Origin: 4572-13 sp964594065
GTDB lineage: Bacteria > Planctomycetota > Phycisphaerae > Sedimentisphaerales > Anaerohalosphaeraceae
Length of the DNA stretch: 64,000 bases
Direction of reading: 5' to 3'
Assembly: GCA_964594065.1 (NCBI GenBank)
Contig: CAZQKX010000009.1
Location: forward strand, 1-64,000
Numbering within the stretch: position 1 is the first letter of the stretch; each line of letters begins with the position of its first letter. Below, piece after piece: positions 17,058 to 25,341 of the stretch. The notes beneath the pieces were generated by a model. The model searched no databases. It was given only the letters and a program-made list of their open reading frames with translations, and had not been told where the DNA came from. Made by a program: the position numbers and the translations under genes.

Positions 17058-18752
17058 ATGAGTGTATTGAATACGGCCGTTAGCGGGATGAATGCTTATC
17101 AGAAGATGCTGGATGTTGTTGGTAATAATCTTGCCAATGTAAATTCAACTTCGTATAAAGCCAGCTCGGTCACTTTTTCTGAATTGCTTGGTGAGACGAT
17201 CAAAAAGGCCTCAGAGCCCACGGCAAGTATTGGGGGGACAAATCCCCAGCGAATTGGCAGTGGTGTGGAAATTGCCGGCGTGACGACGAATCTGACCCAG
17301 GGCAATATTCTAAGTACAGGCAACGCCATGGATATGGCTATTGAAGGGGCAGGTTATTTTGTCTTAAATGACGGCATAAAAGATATTTACACACGGGCCG
17401 GAAGATTTTCGGTAGATTCCGGCTTAATGCTGATCGATTCGACGACGGGATATCGTGTTCAGCGAACAGGTACGCTTGGCGAAGATGATGGATTCCAGAT
17501 TTCCGGGGATCAGGACATACGGGTTCCCTATGGAACGGCGATGCCGGCCAGTGCGACATCGGTCATTACGATTTCCGGCAATCTTGGTGCAGACACATCT
17601 CTGGGGACTCCTCAGGCGCAAACACTGGTCTCAAACATGACCTTTGAAATGAATGGTACATTGGCCGGGCTGACGACCGAACTTGATCAATTGGATCAAT
17701 TTTCCGGTGGAAGCGCAGCGGATGGACAAATGGATGCTAATCCTGCCGTAGATTCCGGCCAAGTCATAATTTCCGGCACAAACAAAGACGGCTCGGCATT
17801 GAGTGCCGGACTGACATTTGGCGTGACAGCCGGAACCACGATTGGTGATTTTATCGATCACTTAAATAATAACGTGCTGACGGATTCAACCGCTACGCTG
17901 GTGAATGGTAAAGTCAGGATCGTCGATAATGACACGGGATACAGTTACTCAGATATACAGTTTGAGTATCAGACAGTTGCCGGTGCCGGCGATCTTCAAT
18001 TGCCGAATTATTTTGAATATGAAAGAGTTGGCGGAGTTGAAACCGGCAATGTCAGTATCACGGTTTACGATTCATTAGGTGGAGCTCATATGCTTTCCGG
18101 TACATTTGTACCGACGTCGGTAGATAACACATGGGATTTAGTGGTGACAGCAATAGACGGTGATGTCGAAACCTTAAACAAAAGGCGTATTGAAGGGATC
18201 GAATTTAATGAAAATGACGGTGCGTTTCTTGATTTGACCGACTCTACAGGAACCTTTTCCGTCTCGTTCTCCAATTCTCCCGCCACTGAACAGCTTATTG
18301 GTGTTAACTTTGGAACAATAGGTCAATTTGACGGATTAACACAGTTTAAAGGGGACTCCACAGCCGTTGCCCGGGAACAGGACGGCTACAGTGCCGGGCA
18401 GTTAACATCGGTTTCGGTAAACAACGAAGGCGTTATTAACGGATTGTTCTCAAACGGTGTTAAAATGGAGATCGCTCAGCTCGAAATCGGACTCTTCCAA
18501 AACCCCGCGGGTCTGGAGAATGTTGGCGGCGGCTATTTCATGGGGACGGTAAACTCCGGAGAAGTGATCTCGACGATCGGTACGGTAGGCGGGGCCGGCG
18601 TGATCCATGGAGGTTCACTGGAAAGCTCCAATGCTGATACGGCGACCGAAATGGTGAATTTAATTACGGCACAAAATGGTTTCCAGGTCAATGCCAGAAC
18701 GATTCAGGTCGCGAATGAAATTATGAAAGAACTGACGAATCTAATTCGTTAA
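17058..18752 (+). CDS. flgE: flagellar hook protein FlgE with an insertion domain
   Basis: The 564-residue protein starts with NTAVSGMNAYQKMLDVVGNN and LANVNSTSYKAS, and ends with MVNLITAQNGFQVNARTIQV, the paired D0 helices of axial proteins. The FlgE_D2 type region lies near 330-450 (VYDSLGGAHMLSGTF). Between them, residues about 210-327 form an extra domain that begins LDQLDQFSGG and includes IISGTNKDG, TTIGDFIDHLN, NGKVRIVDNDTGYS and LQLPNYFEYERVGG. FliD of the same operon carries a matching domain. The length exceeds a usual 400-residue FlgE for this reason. The product polymerises into the hook outside the cell. RBS AGGAG lies 9 bases before the ATG. Confidence 0.95.
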   Translation: MSVLNTAVSGMNAYQKMLDVVGNNLANVNSTSYKASSVTFSELLGETIKKASEPTASIGGTNPQRIGSGVEIAGVTTNLTQGNILSTGNAMDMAIEGAGYFVLNDGIKDIYTRAGRFSVDSGLMLIDSTTGYRVQRTGTLGEDDGFQISGDQDIRVPYGTAMPASATSVITISGNLGADTSLGTPQAQTLVSNMTFEMNGTLAGLTTELDQLDQFSGGSAADGQMDANPAVDSGQVIISGTNKDGSALSAGLTFGVTAGTTIGDFIDHLNNNVLTDSTATLVNGKVRIVDNDTGYSYSDIQFEYQTVAGAGDLQLPNYFEYERVGGVETGNVSITVYDSLGGAHMLSGTFVPTSVDNTWDLVVTAIDGDVETLNKRRIEGIEFNENDGAFLDLTDSTGTFSVSFSNSPATEQLIGVNFGTIGQFDGLTQFKGDSTAVAREQDGYSAGQLTSVSVNNEGVINGLFSNGVKMEIAQLEIGLFQNPAGLENVGGGYFMGTVNSGEVISTIGTVGGAGVIHGGSLESSNADTATEMVNLITAQNGFQVNARTIQVANEIMKELTNLIR

Positions 18753-18769
18753 TCTATGACGGGTCAAGG

Positions 18770-20155
18770 ATGACTGTACTGCCGATACATCAAATAATAG
18801 CACTGACGCCCATGCAGCGGTTGCGGAGCGCGGGACAATTTGAGTCCAGCCCTGTTTTTGTTATGTGGTTTTTTGGGCTTGCAGGTGTTTTTCTGGTTGC
18901 TTTGTTAATCGTCTTCATGTGTCTGCGTTACCGATTGTATGCTTCTGTTAAGATCAACCCGAGAAAAAAACAGATGTTCTTTGATCTGGCTCGAAAAGCC
19001 GGTTTGAGCAAAAAAGAATCCGCTTATTTATTCCGAATGGCCGAATTATTGTGCTTAAGCGATCCTGAGGATATTTTCGAATCGCCAGGGGGCTTTATTG
19101 AAATGGCGGCTTATTTATGGGAGGAATGTCTGCACAAACAGGGAGAACAAGCCGCCGAGGCATTAGAGATCGAATTGTTATGCCTTAAGCAAAAACTGCA
19201 ATTTAACGCTTACGTAGAATCGCCCAGCAGCCGTTTCAGCAGCAGACAGATCCCTGTTGGCGAGGAGATTACGGTTATCCGCCCGTTATATGGGCGCCTC
19301 TATGAATCGGTGGCTACCGTGATCGATAATACGGATGCGGGGCTGCAGGTCGTTATGACAATAGAAGCGGAGATATCGTTCGGCCAGATTTGGCAGGTTC
19401 AGGTTCCCCTGGGAGGGGGAACGTGGGAATTCGAATCGACGGCGGTCAGTTACGATGGGACGGCTTTGGTGTTGGCTCATAGTGAAAACATACGGTTTAT
19501 GCGCCGTCGAAGCTTTGTTCGTGTTACGGTGGACCGCAATGCCTACATCGCGACGTTTCCCTTTTCCTGTACGGTGAATGATGAGGGAGAAAATTCACCG
19601 TTTTCAAGTTTTTCAGAATCGCAAGAACCGGCGTCCACGGAAAATCTTGTTTTGCACCCGGCGAGATTGCGGCAGATTGCGGGTCCATCGCTGGTTCTTG
19701 AGGCGCAGGTGTCGCTTGAAATAGGTGACCGCGTACTTGTGATTTTCAACCTGGACGATAACGAAAACAAACAGGCTTCATTCCGGCGCCAGATGTCGAT
19801 GAAATCTTATGAAAAGATCATTCGTGATATAGGAGTGATAAAAAAAGTCCAGTCGAGCAAAGAAGGCGTTACGGCGCATATCGATCTTGTCAAACTGAGC
19901 AACCATGAGTTAAATGAACTTGTGTGTGCAACCTGTGAGGCGTCCAAATTGACCGAGGAGGTTGCTGCTGCAAGCCAGGTACCCGCAGGTGAGATTACCG
20001 CCGTCAATGAAGTCCCTGTCGATGAGGTTACCGCTGAAAATGAGGAAATCGCAGATGAGAACGCGGCCGAAAATGAAACGCCTGTCGATGAGGTTGCTGA
20101 AGATTCTACGGATGCCGAACTAACTGAAGAACCTGTTTTGTCGAGGGGTGATTAA
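18770..20155 (+). CDS. membrane-anchored YcgR/PilZ-like protein with degenerate PilZ motif
   Basis: The 461-residue protein has a membrane helix at about residues 28-52, a helical cytoplasmic part (60-145), a YcgR-N-like beta domain (about 160-240: GEEITVIRPLYGRLYESVAT) and then RRSFVR (RxxxR, residues 247-251), the first half of a PilZ c-di-GMP motif. The second half, DxSxxG, is not seen; that site reads RQIAGPSLVLE. The last 60 residues are acidic, near-repeating units (EVPVDEVTAENE, ETPVDEVAED). By family YcgR proteins slow the motor or couple it to c-di-GMP. Location between flgE and flgF strongly ties it to the flagellum. Loss of half the motif means nucleotide binding must be tested. 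The start codon follows AAGG closely, so the exact start is less sure. Confidence 0.7.
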   Translation: MTVLPIHQIIALTPMQRLRSAGQFESSPVFVMWFFGLAGVFLVALLIVFMCLRYRLYASVKINPRKKQMFFDLARKAGLSKKESAYLFRMAELLCLSDPEDIFESPGGFIEMAAYLWEECLHKQGEQAAEALEIELLCLKQKLQFNAYVESPSSRFSSRQIPVGEEITVIRPLYGRLYESVATVIDNTDAGLQVVMTIEAEISFGQIWQVQVPLGGGTWEFESTAVSYDGTALVLAHSENIRFMRRRSFVRVTVDRNAYIATFPFSCTVNDEGENSPFSSFSESQEPASTENLVLHPARLRQIAGPSLVLEAQVSLEIGDRVLVIFNLDDNENKQASFRRQMSMKSYEKIIRDIGVIKKVQSSKEGVTAHIDLVKLSNHELNELVCATCEASKLTEEVAAASQVPAGEITAVNEVPVDEVTAENEEIADENAAENETPVDEVAEDSTDAELTEEPVLSRGD

Positions 20156-20156
20156 C

Positions 20157-20882
20157 ATGGATATGACATCACAGATCTCAGGAAGTGTCACCGATCTTAT
20201 GCAGGAGTTCGGGCTAATTACTAATAATCTGGCGAATGTCAATACGGCCGGGTTTAAACGGTCATGCAATGCGTTTTCGAAAGTCTTTCAGCAAACCTTA
20301 GAGAATGGCAATGAGACAGCCGAAAGTGCCGAAATGCTTGGAGGGATCGATTTTTCCCAGGGGAATCTGATACATACGGAAAGGCCGCTGGACTTTGCTT
20401 TGTGCGGCGAGGGTTTTTGGGTTATCGAAACGCCCGAGGGGCCGCTCTATACGAGAACGGGTAATTTTCAACTGAATCAAAATGGCCAGATTACAGACGG
20501 GCAGGGCAGGATTATTACCGGACAGGGCGGACCGATCAATCTTCCGGCCAATACTGATTTATCCGAGATCAATGTTTCAGAGCATGGGAATATTTCGATC
20601 GACGGCATTTTTATTGACAAGTTTAAGATCGTTGAATTCGGCGCCGACCAGAAGCAGCTCCAGCCGTATGGGGCCGGAAGTTTTACGGTCAGTGAGGACA
20701 TTAAACCGAAAGATGCAGAGAATGTTCTCGTACGCCAGCATTTCCAGGAAAGCTCGAATGTCCAGATGATCGAAGAGTTGGTGGATATGATCATGGTGAC
20801 GCGAATGTATGAGGCCAATATGAGCTTTCTGAAAGCCGGCAGTGAATTATCCAACAGTCTGATCAGTGTGGCAATGGCATGA
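20157..20882 (+). CDS. flgF: flagellar basal-body rod protein FlgF
   Basis: The ATG at 20157 has GAGGGG upstream; a GTG at 20148 would overlap the previous gene. The 241-residue product has LITNNLANVNTAGFKRS at the N-terminus, ERPLDFALCGEGFWVIETPE and YTRTGNFQLNQNGQI in the middle, and a C-terminal helix with ESSNVQMIEELVDMIMVTRM. These are features of the FlgF/FlgG class; it is shorter and more divergent than the next gene, which is FlgG, so FlgF is the best call. It builds the proximal rod. It follows the PilZ-like gene by one base. Confidence 0.88.
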   Translation: MDMTSQISGSVTDLMQEFGLITNNLANVNTAGFKRSCNAFSKVFQQTLENGNETAESAEMLGGIDFSQGNLIHTERPLDFALCGEGFWVIETPEGPLYTRTGNFQLNQNGQITDGQGRIITGQGGPINLPANTDLSEINVSEHGNISIDGIFIDKFKIVEFGADQKQLQPYGAGSFTVSEDIKPKDAENVLVRQHFQESSNVQMIEELVDMIMVTRMYEANMSFLKAGSELSNSLISVAMA

Positions 20883-20931
20883 CCGGTTCCTGCACATGTG
20901 AAGATGTTAAAGTCAAACAGGAGATAGAATA

Positions 20932-21717
20932 ATGTTAAGAGCGTTTTCAACCGCAGCGACGGGGATGACAGGCCAGCAGACAATGGTGGATGTTATTTCA
21001 AATAATCTGGCGAATATTAACACCACCGGATTTAAGCGAAGTCAGGTCAATTTTCAGGATTTGCTGTATGTGAAGATGCAGCAGGCCGGTGCAGAAATTT
21101 CTGCGGGCGTCAATTCGCCCAGCGGTACTGAAGTGGGCTCCGGTGTCAAAGCTGCCGGAACGGTTAAGGTGTATACCACGGGTGAATTCCAGAACACGGA
21201 ACGTCCTCTGGATATTGCGATTGCCGGCGATGGTTTCCTGGAGGTGTCAATGCCAAATGGCGATCGGCGCTATACGAGAGACGGTTCGCTGCAGATCAAT
21301 GCAAATGGAACTCTTGTCACGAACACCGGTTACACGATTGAACCGGCGATCAGCATTCCGGTTGATGCATCGTCAATTACGATTGGCAGAGATGGAAGCG
21401 TTAATGTGCTGGATTCGACAGGAAGTTCATCGGTGGTGGGAACCATTCAGCTTGTAAAATTTGCAAATCCCTCCGGTCTGTCCAGTGAAGGCGGTAATCT
21501 GCTGGCCGAAACGGAGGGCAGTGGATCGCCGCAGACAGGTGGCGCCGGAGAGGATGGCCTTGGTTTTATTGAATCCGGATTTTTGGAAAAATCGAATGTT
21601 CAGATGGTTTCTGAGTTGGTTAGCCTGATCACTGCTCAGAGGGCTTATGAGATCAATTCAAAGGCGATTCAAGCCGGCGATGATATGCTTAAAACCGCTA
21701 ATAATATTGTTAGGTAG
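20932..21717 (+). CDS. flgG: flagellar distal rod protein FlgG
   Basis: The 261-residue protein has the FlgG signature MLRAFSTAATGMTGQQTMVD, ISNNLANINTTGFKRSQVNF, then LDIAIAGDGFLEVSMPNGD, YTRDGSLQINANGTLV, and the C-terminal FLEKSNVQMVSELVSLITAQ with RAYEINSKAIQAGDDML. Length is the family norm (about 260). By family it forms the distal rod between the P- and L-rings. AGGAGATAGAATA precedes the ATG. It stands between flgF and flgA. Confidence 0.96.
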   Translation: MLRAFSTAATGMTGQQTMVDVISNNLANINTTGFKRSQVNFQDLLYVKMQQAGAEISAGVNSPSGTEVGSGVKAAGTVKVYTTGEFQNTERPLDIAIAGDGFLEVSMPNGDRRYTRDGSLQINANGTLVTNTGYTIEPAISIPVDASSITIGRDGSVNVLDSTGSSSVVGTIQLVKFANPSGLSSEGGNLLAETEGSGSPQTGGAGEDGLGFIESGFLEKSNVQMVSELVSLITAQRAYEINSKAIQAGDDMLKTANNIVR

Positions 21718-21725
21718 TAACGATC

Positions 21726-22715
21726 ATGAAGAAGCGATGTCGACCAAATAAACTGTTTATTGTAATCGTCACAATGAGCGTTTGCGGATTTGTTGTTCAT
21801 GCATCTCCTGTTGGGCAAGGCACAGTGCAGGTCCATTTGCCTCGAGAGATCGCTGTTAAGCAAAACCAGGTGACGCTGAATGATATTGCCGTGTTGCTGG
21901 GCGATGAGAAATTGATGTCGGACCTCAAGCCGATTATGCTCGGGAAAATTACCGTTGCCAGTCAGCAGTTGGTTTTTGAAAAGGAAACGATTCTGGCAAG
22001 GCTGGTTTGCAGCGGGATCGATGCGGATCGGCTGAATTTTACCGGTGCGCAGAAAGTCGTTGTTACTCGGCAGGCCCACAAACTGGCTGCCGGTCGGATT
22101 ATCGAAGAAGCCAAAGCATTTCTTATTAAAAACCCTCCAGCCGAGGATATTTGTTATATTCAGCCGGTTCGGCAAAGCGGCGATTTGGTCCTTGAAGACA
22201 AAATTGTTCGGCCGATCATAAAATGTTCTTATCTTGATGGCACTTCCGCCAATTACGCAAAAATTAAAGTTCAGGTTTTTGACGGACAAATCCCTGTTGC
22301 TGACAGTGAGGTTGATTTTCGCCTTAAGTTTGAAACGAAGCGCTCCGTAGCGACCAATACGATTGAACAGGGCGAAACGATTACACAGGTAAAAGTAAAG
22401 ACGCTCACAGTGATTGCAGATCATCCGCCCCGGCAGGCCTGGTCAAACCCGGTCGGGATGGTTGCCGTCCGGCGACTGGCAAAAGGCGCGCAGATTCGCC
22501 CGGGCACAATCCGCTCTGAGGACTTTAAAGTTTCGATAGAACGGAACAAAAGTGTTGTGATACGAGCGGAAAAATACGGTTTCATTGTAACCAGTGTGGG
22601 TATCGCTCTCCAGAAAGGCAATGAAGGCGATACCATTCGTGTGCGCAACATCGATTCAAACAGGATCGTTACAATGAAAATTAATACTGATGGAAGTGTA
22701 TCCCCAATTTTATAG
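21726..22715 (+). CDS. flgA: P-ring assembly chaperone FlgA
   Basis: The 329-residue product has a signal peptide (about residues 1-26) and a C-terminal SAF domain region: AVATNTIEQGETIT-like segment, RLAKGAQIRPGTIRSEDF, then GIALQKGNEGDTIRVRN and IVTMKINTDGSV. This is the periplasmic FlgA that assists FlgI polymerisation. The N-terminal half is a little longer than in Salmonella FlgA (about 220 residues). It lies 8 bases after flgG and 12 before flgH. Confidence 0.9.
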   Translation: MKKRCRPNKLFIVIVTMSVCGFVVHASPVGQGTVQVHLPREIAVKQNQVTLNDIAVLLGDEKLMSDLKPIMLGKITVASQQLVFEKETILARLVCSGIDADRLNFTGAQKVVVTRQAHKLAAGRIIEEAKAFLIKNPPAEDICYIQPVRQSGDLVLEDKIVRPIIKCSYLDGTSANYAKIKVQVFDGQIPVADSEVDFRLKFETKRSVATNTIEQGETITQVKVKTLTVIADHPPRQAWSNPVGMVAVRRLAKGAQIRPGTIRSEDFKVSIERNKSVVIRAEKYGFIVTSVGIALQKGNEGDTIRVRNIDSNRIVTMKINTDGSVSPIL

Positions 22716-22727
22716 AAAGATAGCACA

Positions 22728-23321
22728 ATGCGAAAATGGATAATTATTCTCATCATAATGGTTTCGGTTAACGGAGTACATGCCGGATCGATCTGGTCGA
22801 AGCGTGATAAAAATATGAAAGAGCCTTATACCGACAATGTTGCTCAGAAGATCGGAGATATTTTAACGATCAATATTTCCGAGGACAGCAAAGTTGACAA
22901 TAGCTCTGAGCGCGATCTGGAAAAGAGTGTTTCAAAGTCGGTGGATTTTAACGGGGAAATCGGTAATTTTACAGATCTCGGTGAATTCGGAGTTTCCGCC
23001 GGCTCAGACAACACGCTGAGCGGAAAGGCGGAGTATCAGGATGAACGAAGCTATGTGGACTCGGTTTCCGTGGTTGTCGTCGATATTATGCCCAATGGAA
23101 ATCTTGTGGTCAAAGGCGTTCGTGAAAGAGATATCGGCGGTGATATTCAGGCCATCGAAGCCAGCGGAATTGTCCGGGTTTGCGATATTGCCTATGACAA
23201 TACGATCGAAAGCAAGTATGTCAATGATTTTCATATTGTCATGAAAAGCCAGGGAAATTCATCCCGTTATACGAAAAACGGCTGGCTGGGTTTAATTTTA
23301 GATTTTCTGTGGCCCTTTTAA
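22728..23321 (+). CDS. flgH: flagellar L-ring protein FlgH without lipobox
   Basis: The 197-residue protein has AGSIWSKRD, then a KIGDILTINISEDSKVDNS segment, FNGEIGNF..., SGKAEYQDERSYVDSVSVVV, and MPNGNLVVKGVRERDI, which follow the FlgH pattern. The N-terminus is an ordinary signal peptide (MRKWIIILIIMVSVNGVHA); there is no cysteine, so it cannot be a classical lipoprotein as FlgH is in enterobacteria. By family it forms the outer-membrane ring around the rod. It lies between flgA and flgI. Confidence 0.9.
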   Translation: MRKWIIILIIMVSVNGVHAGSIWSKRDKNMKEPYTDNVAQKIGDILTINISEDSKVDNSSERDLEKSVSKSVDFNGEIGNFTDLGEFGVSAGSDNTLSGKAEYQDERSYVDSVSVVVVDIMPNGNLVVKGVRERDIGGDIQAIEASGIVRVCDIAYDNTIESKYVNDFHIVMKSQGNSSRYTKNGWLGLILDFLWPF

Positions 23322-23327
23322 TTGGAT

Positions 23328-24449
23328 ATGGCAGCGATGACAAATACCAAAAAAATAATACTAATAGGACTGGCAGCGTTTTTACTGACGGCGTCGTCAG
23401 GTGCCGAACAAATCAAGGATATCGTAGATATTCAGGGTGTTCGCGGCAACCCCCTTACAGGTATCGGTTTGGTTGTAGGATTGGCCGATACTGGGGACAG
23501 CACAATGCCTTCCAAGAGAATGCTGACGAATATCCTGAAAGATTCCGGCCTCGTATCTTCCCCATCGGATCTCAGCGGCGGCAATATTGCGATTGTAATG
23601 GTTACCGCCCAGTTAGGACCGTTTGACCGTGAAGGCGTCACCGTGGATGTAACAGTTTCTTCTACGGAAGATGCCAAAAGCCTCAAAGGCGGGACATTGT
23701 TGCCGACGCCTCTTAAAGGGCTGGACAATAATGTGTATGCAGTGGCTCAAGGCGCCGTTTCCGTCAGTGGGTGGACCGTACAGGGCGACCAAGGCTCAAT
23801 TAGTAAAAATCACCAGACAGTCGGGCGCATTCCCAATGGGGCAACAGTTGAACGGGCGGAGCTTTCGACATTCGTTGAGAGGGTCATTGAGCAGCGATTT
23901 GTGACGCTGAATCTGAGAAATCATGACTTCTCAACGGCTGATCGCATCCATCAGGCAATCGATGAAGAATACCCCGATGCGGCGGAAGTCTCTGATGCCG
24001 GAACGATCCGGATCGAAATTCCTCCGGCGATCGATGATTCCAGGATTGTTTCCTTTATCAACCAGGTTATCAGTCTTGAAGTCGTTGTGGATATCCCGGC
24101 AGTGGTCGTCATCAACGAACGGACCGGAACAATTGTTGTGGGGGAAAATGTGCAGATTTCATCGGTTGCGATTGCTCAGGGCAGCCTGGTCGTCAAGGTC
24201 AAAGAGTCTGCTTTTGTTTCTCAGCCGTCGGCTCCGTTCTCAGATGCGGGAAGCACACAGGTGATTCCCGACACCTTGTTGAATGTTGAGGAAAAATCAG
24301 GCGTCTTGATCCCTGTCCCACATGTGACGAATGTGGCGAACTTGTCCAAACTGCTGAACTCGATCGGGGCCAGCCCCAGTGACTTGATTGCGATCTTTAA
24401 TGCGTTAAAACAGGCCGGTGCATTACAGGCCAAACTCGAAATAATGTAG
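23328..24449 (+). CDS. flgI: flagellar P-ring protein FlgI
   Basis: The reading has a signal peptide, then IKDIVDIQGVRGNPLTGIGL, VVGLADTGDSTM, and GTLLPTPLKGLDNNVYAVAQ, then VRIEIPPAI-like and ERTGTIVVGENVQISSVAIA, with NLSKLLNSIGASPSDLIAIF near the end. This is FlgI throughout and the length (about 370) is normal. It assembles the peptidoglycan-level ring. The ATG at 23328 is used; a TTG at 23322 and an ATG at 23337 are other possible starts, and no strong Shine-Dalgarno decides among them. It follows flgH by six bases. Confidence 0.95.
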   Translation: MAAMTNTKKIILIGLAAFLLTASSGAEQIKDIVDIQGVRGNPLTGIGLVVGLADTGDSTMPSKRMLTNILKDSGLVSSPSDLSGGNIAIVMVTAQLGPFDREGVTVDVTVSSTEDAKSLKGGTLLPTPLKGLDNNVYAVAQGAVSVSGWTVQGDQGSISKNHQTVGRIPNGATVERAELSTFVERVIEQRFVTLNLRNHDFSTADRIHQAIDEEYPDAAEVSDAGTIRIEIPPAIDDSRIVSFINQVISLEVVVDIPAVVVINERTGTIVVGENVQISSVAIAQGSLVVKVKESAFVSQPSAPFSDAGSTQVIPDTLLNVEEKSGVLIPVPHVTNVANLSKLLNSIGASPSDLIAIFNALKQAGALQAKLEIM

Positions 24450-24457
24450 GGATTTAA

Positions 24458-24802
24458 ATGGATATTGCTGAATCGATTGCTGTTCGCACGGCCCGGTTGC
24501 AGGAAAATGGCGGCACCTTGGGCCCGTCGCATTTACCATCGGATCAAAAATTGATCGGGGCGGCCAAAAATTTCGAATCCATCCTGATCCATAAGCTGGT
24601 GGAAACGATGCAGGATACCGTCGGTCAGTGGGGAGGCCAAAAAGACAGCGCATTTGCGCAGATCAATGGGATATTTAGTTATTATCTTTCTCAGGCCGTT
24701 TCAGAACAGGGCGGACTGGGGCTATGGAAGGATCTGACCGGTTCTCTGGAGCAGACCTTGAACAGTGAAAGCCAACCAGGTAAATTGGATCAGGCCCTAT
24801 GA
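24458..24802 (+). CDS. flgJ: rod-binding protein FlgJ, N-terminal domain only
   Basis: The 114-residue product has the rod-binding segment AAKNFESILIHKLVETMQDT followed by AQINGIFSYYLSQAVSEQGG and LGLWKDLTGSL, which match the FlgJ N-terminal domain (usually FEsmfl..Ml.amR ... y....d...ia...g.Gla). It stops where the glucosaminidase domain of Salmonella FlgJ would begin, so a separate enzyme must open the peptidoglycan. It starts 9 bases after flgI and overlaps flgN by 4 bases. Confidence 0.85.
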   Translation: MDIAESIAVRTARLQENGGTLGPSHLPSDQKLIGAAKNFESILIHKLVETMQDTVGQWGGQKDSAFAQINGIFSYYLSQAVSEQGGLGLWKDLTGSLEQTLNSESQPGKLDQAL

Positions 24803-25320
24803 AAACCAATGTCAGGGTAGAAGAAAAAACACGACAACTGCTTGCCGTACTCGATGACGAAACGGTTTCTCTGGAAAAAAGCATCAAATGGCTTGAGCAG
24901 CTCAAAGAATTCATCATCAAACGGGATCATGTGTCCCTGGAAAGCCTGCTGAAGGAAGTCCGTGCGGCATCGGATACGTATGCGGTCAGTGAATATACAC
25001 GCCAGAGTTTGCGGCGGGAACTTTCTGAAATGCTGCAGATCGATTCCAATGAACTTTGTCTGTCGAAGATTGCTGACGTTGTCTCGGGTGATGTGAAACG
25101 GGCGCTGCTGGAAAAGCGAAAACGATTAACCCAGTTAACGGACGTTTTAAAAAAACAATGTCGGATGACAACGATGCTGGTACGCGAATGTGCCAGGCTG
25201 AATACGCTCATGCTGAACAACCTGCTGCAGCTTCGGTCGTCGGATACAACGACTACGTACACTGCCAACGGCCGGGCCAGCAGAACGCCTCGCAGCGCCC
25301 TGATGAACTATCACTTATAA
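24799..25320 (+). CDS. flgN: FlgN-like export chaperone for hook-filament junction proteins
   Basis: The 173-residue product is almost all helix, with charged heptads such as LAVLDDETVSLEKSIKWLEQ and LKKQCRMTTMLVRECARLNT, and a Tyr/Thr/Arg-rich tail (TTYTANGRASRTPRS). The second part resembles FlgN proteins, which bind FlgK and FlgL. It lies exactly where flgN stands in many operons, just before flgK, and overlaps flgJ by 4 bases. The call relies on helix pattern, tail and position. Confidence 0.8.
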   Translation: MKTNVRVEEKTRQLLAVLDDETVSLEKSIKWLEQLKEFIIKRDHVSLESLLKEVRAASDTYAVSEYTRQSLRRELSEMLQIDSNELCLSKIADVVSGDVKRALLEKRKRLTQLTDVLKKQCRMTTMLVRECARLNTLMLNNLLQLRSSDTTTTYTANGRASRTPRSALMNYHL

Positions 25321-25341
25321 AGATGATTGAGAGATGATTTC

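Noticed and set aside
21669..22424. A 251-codon minus-strand frame opposite flgA.
   Set aside because: flgA on the plus strand has a signal peptide, family motifs and tight operon spacing; the antisense frame has no such support.
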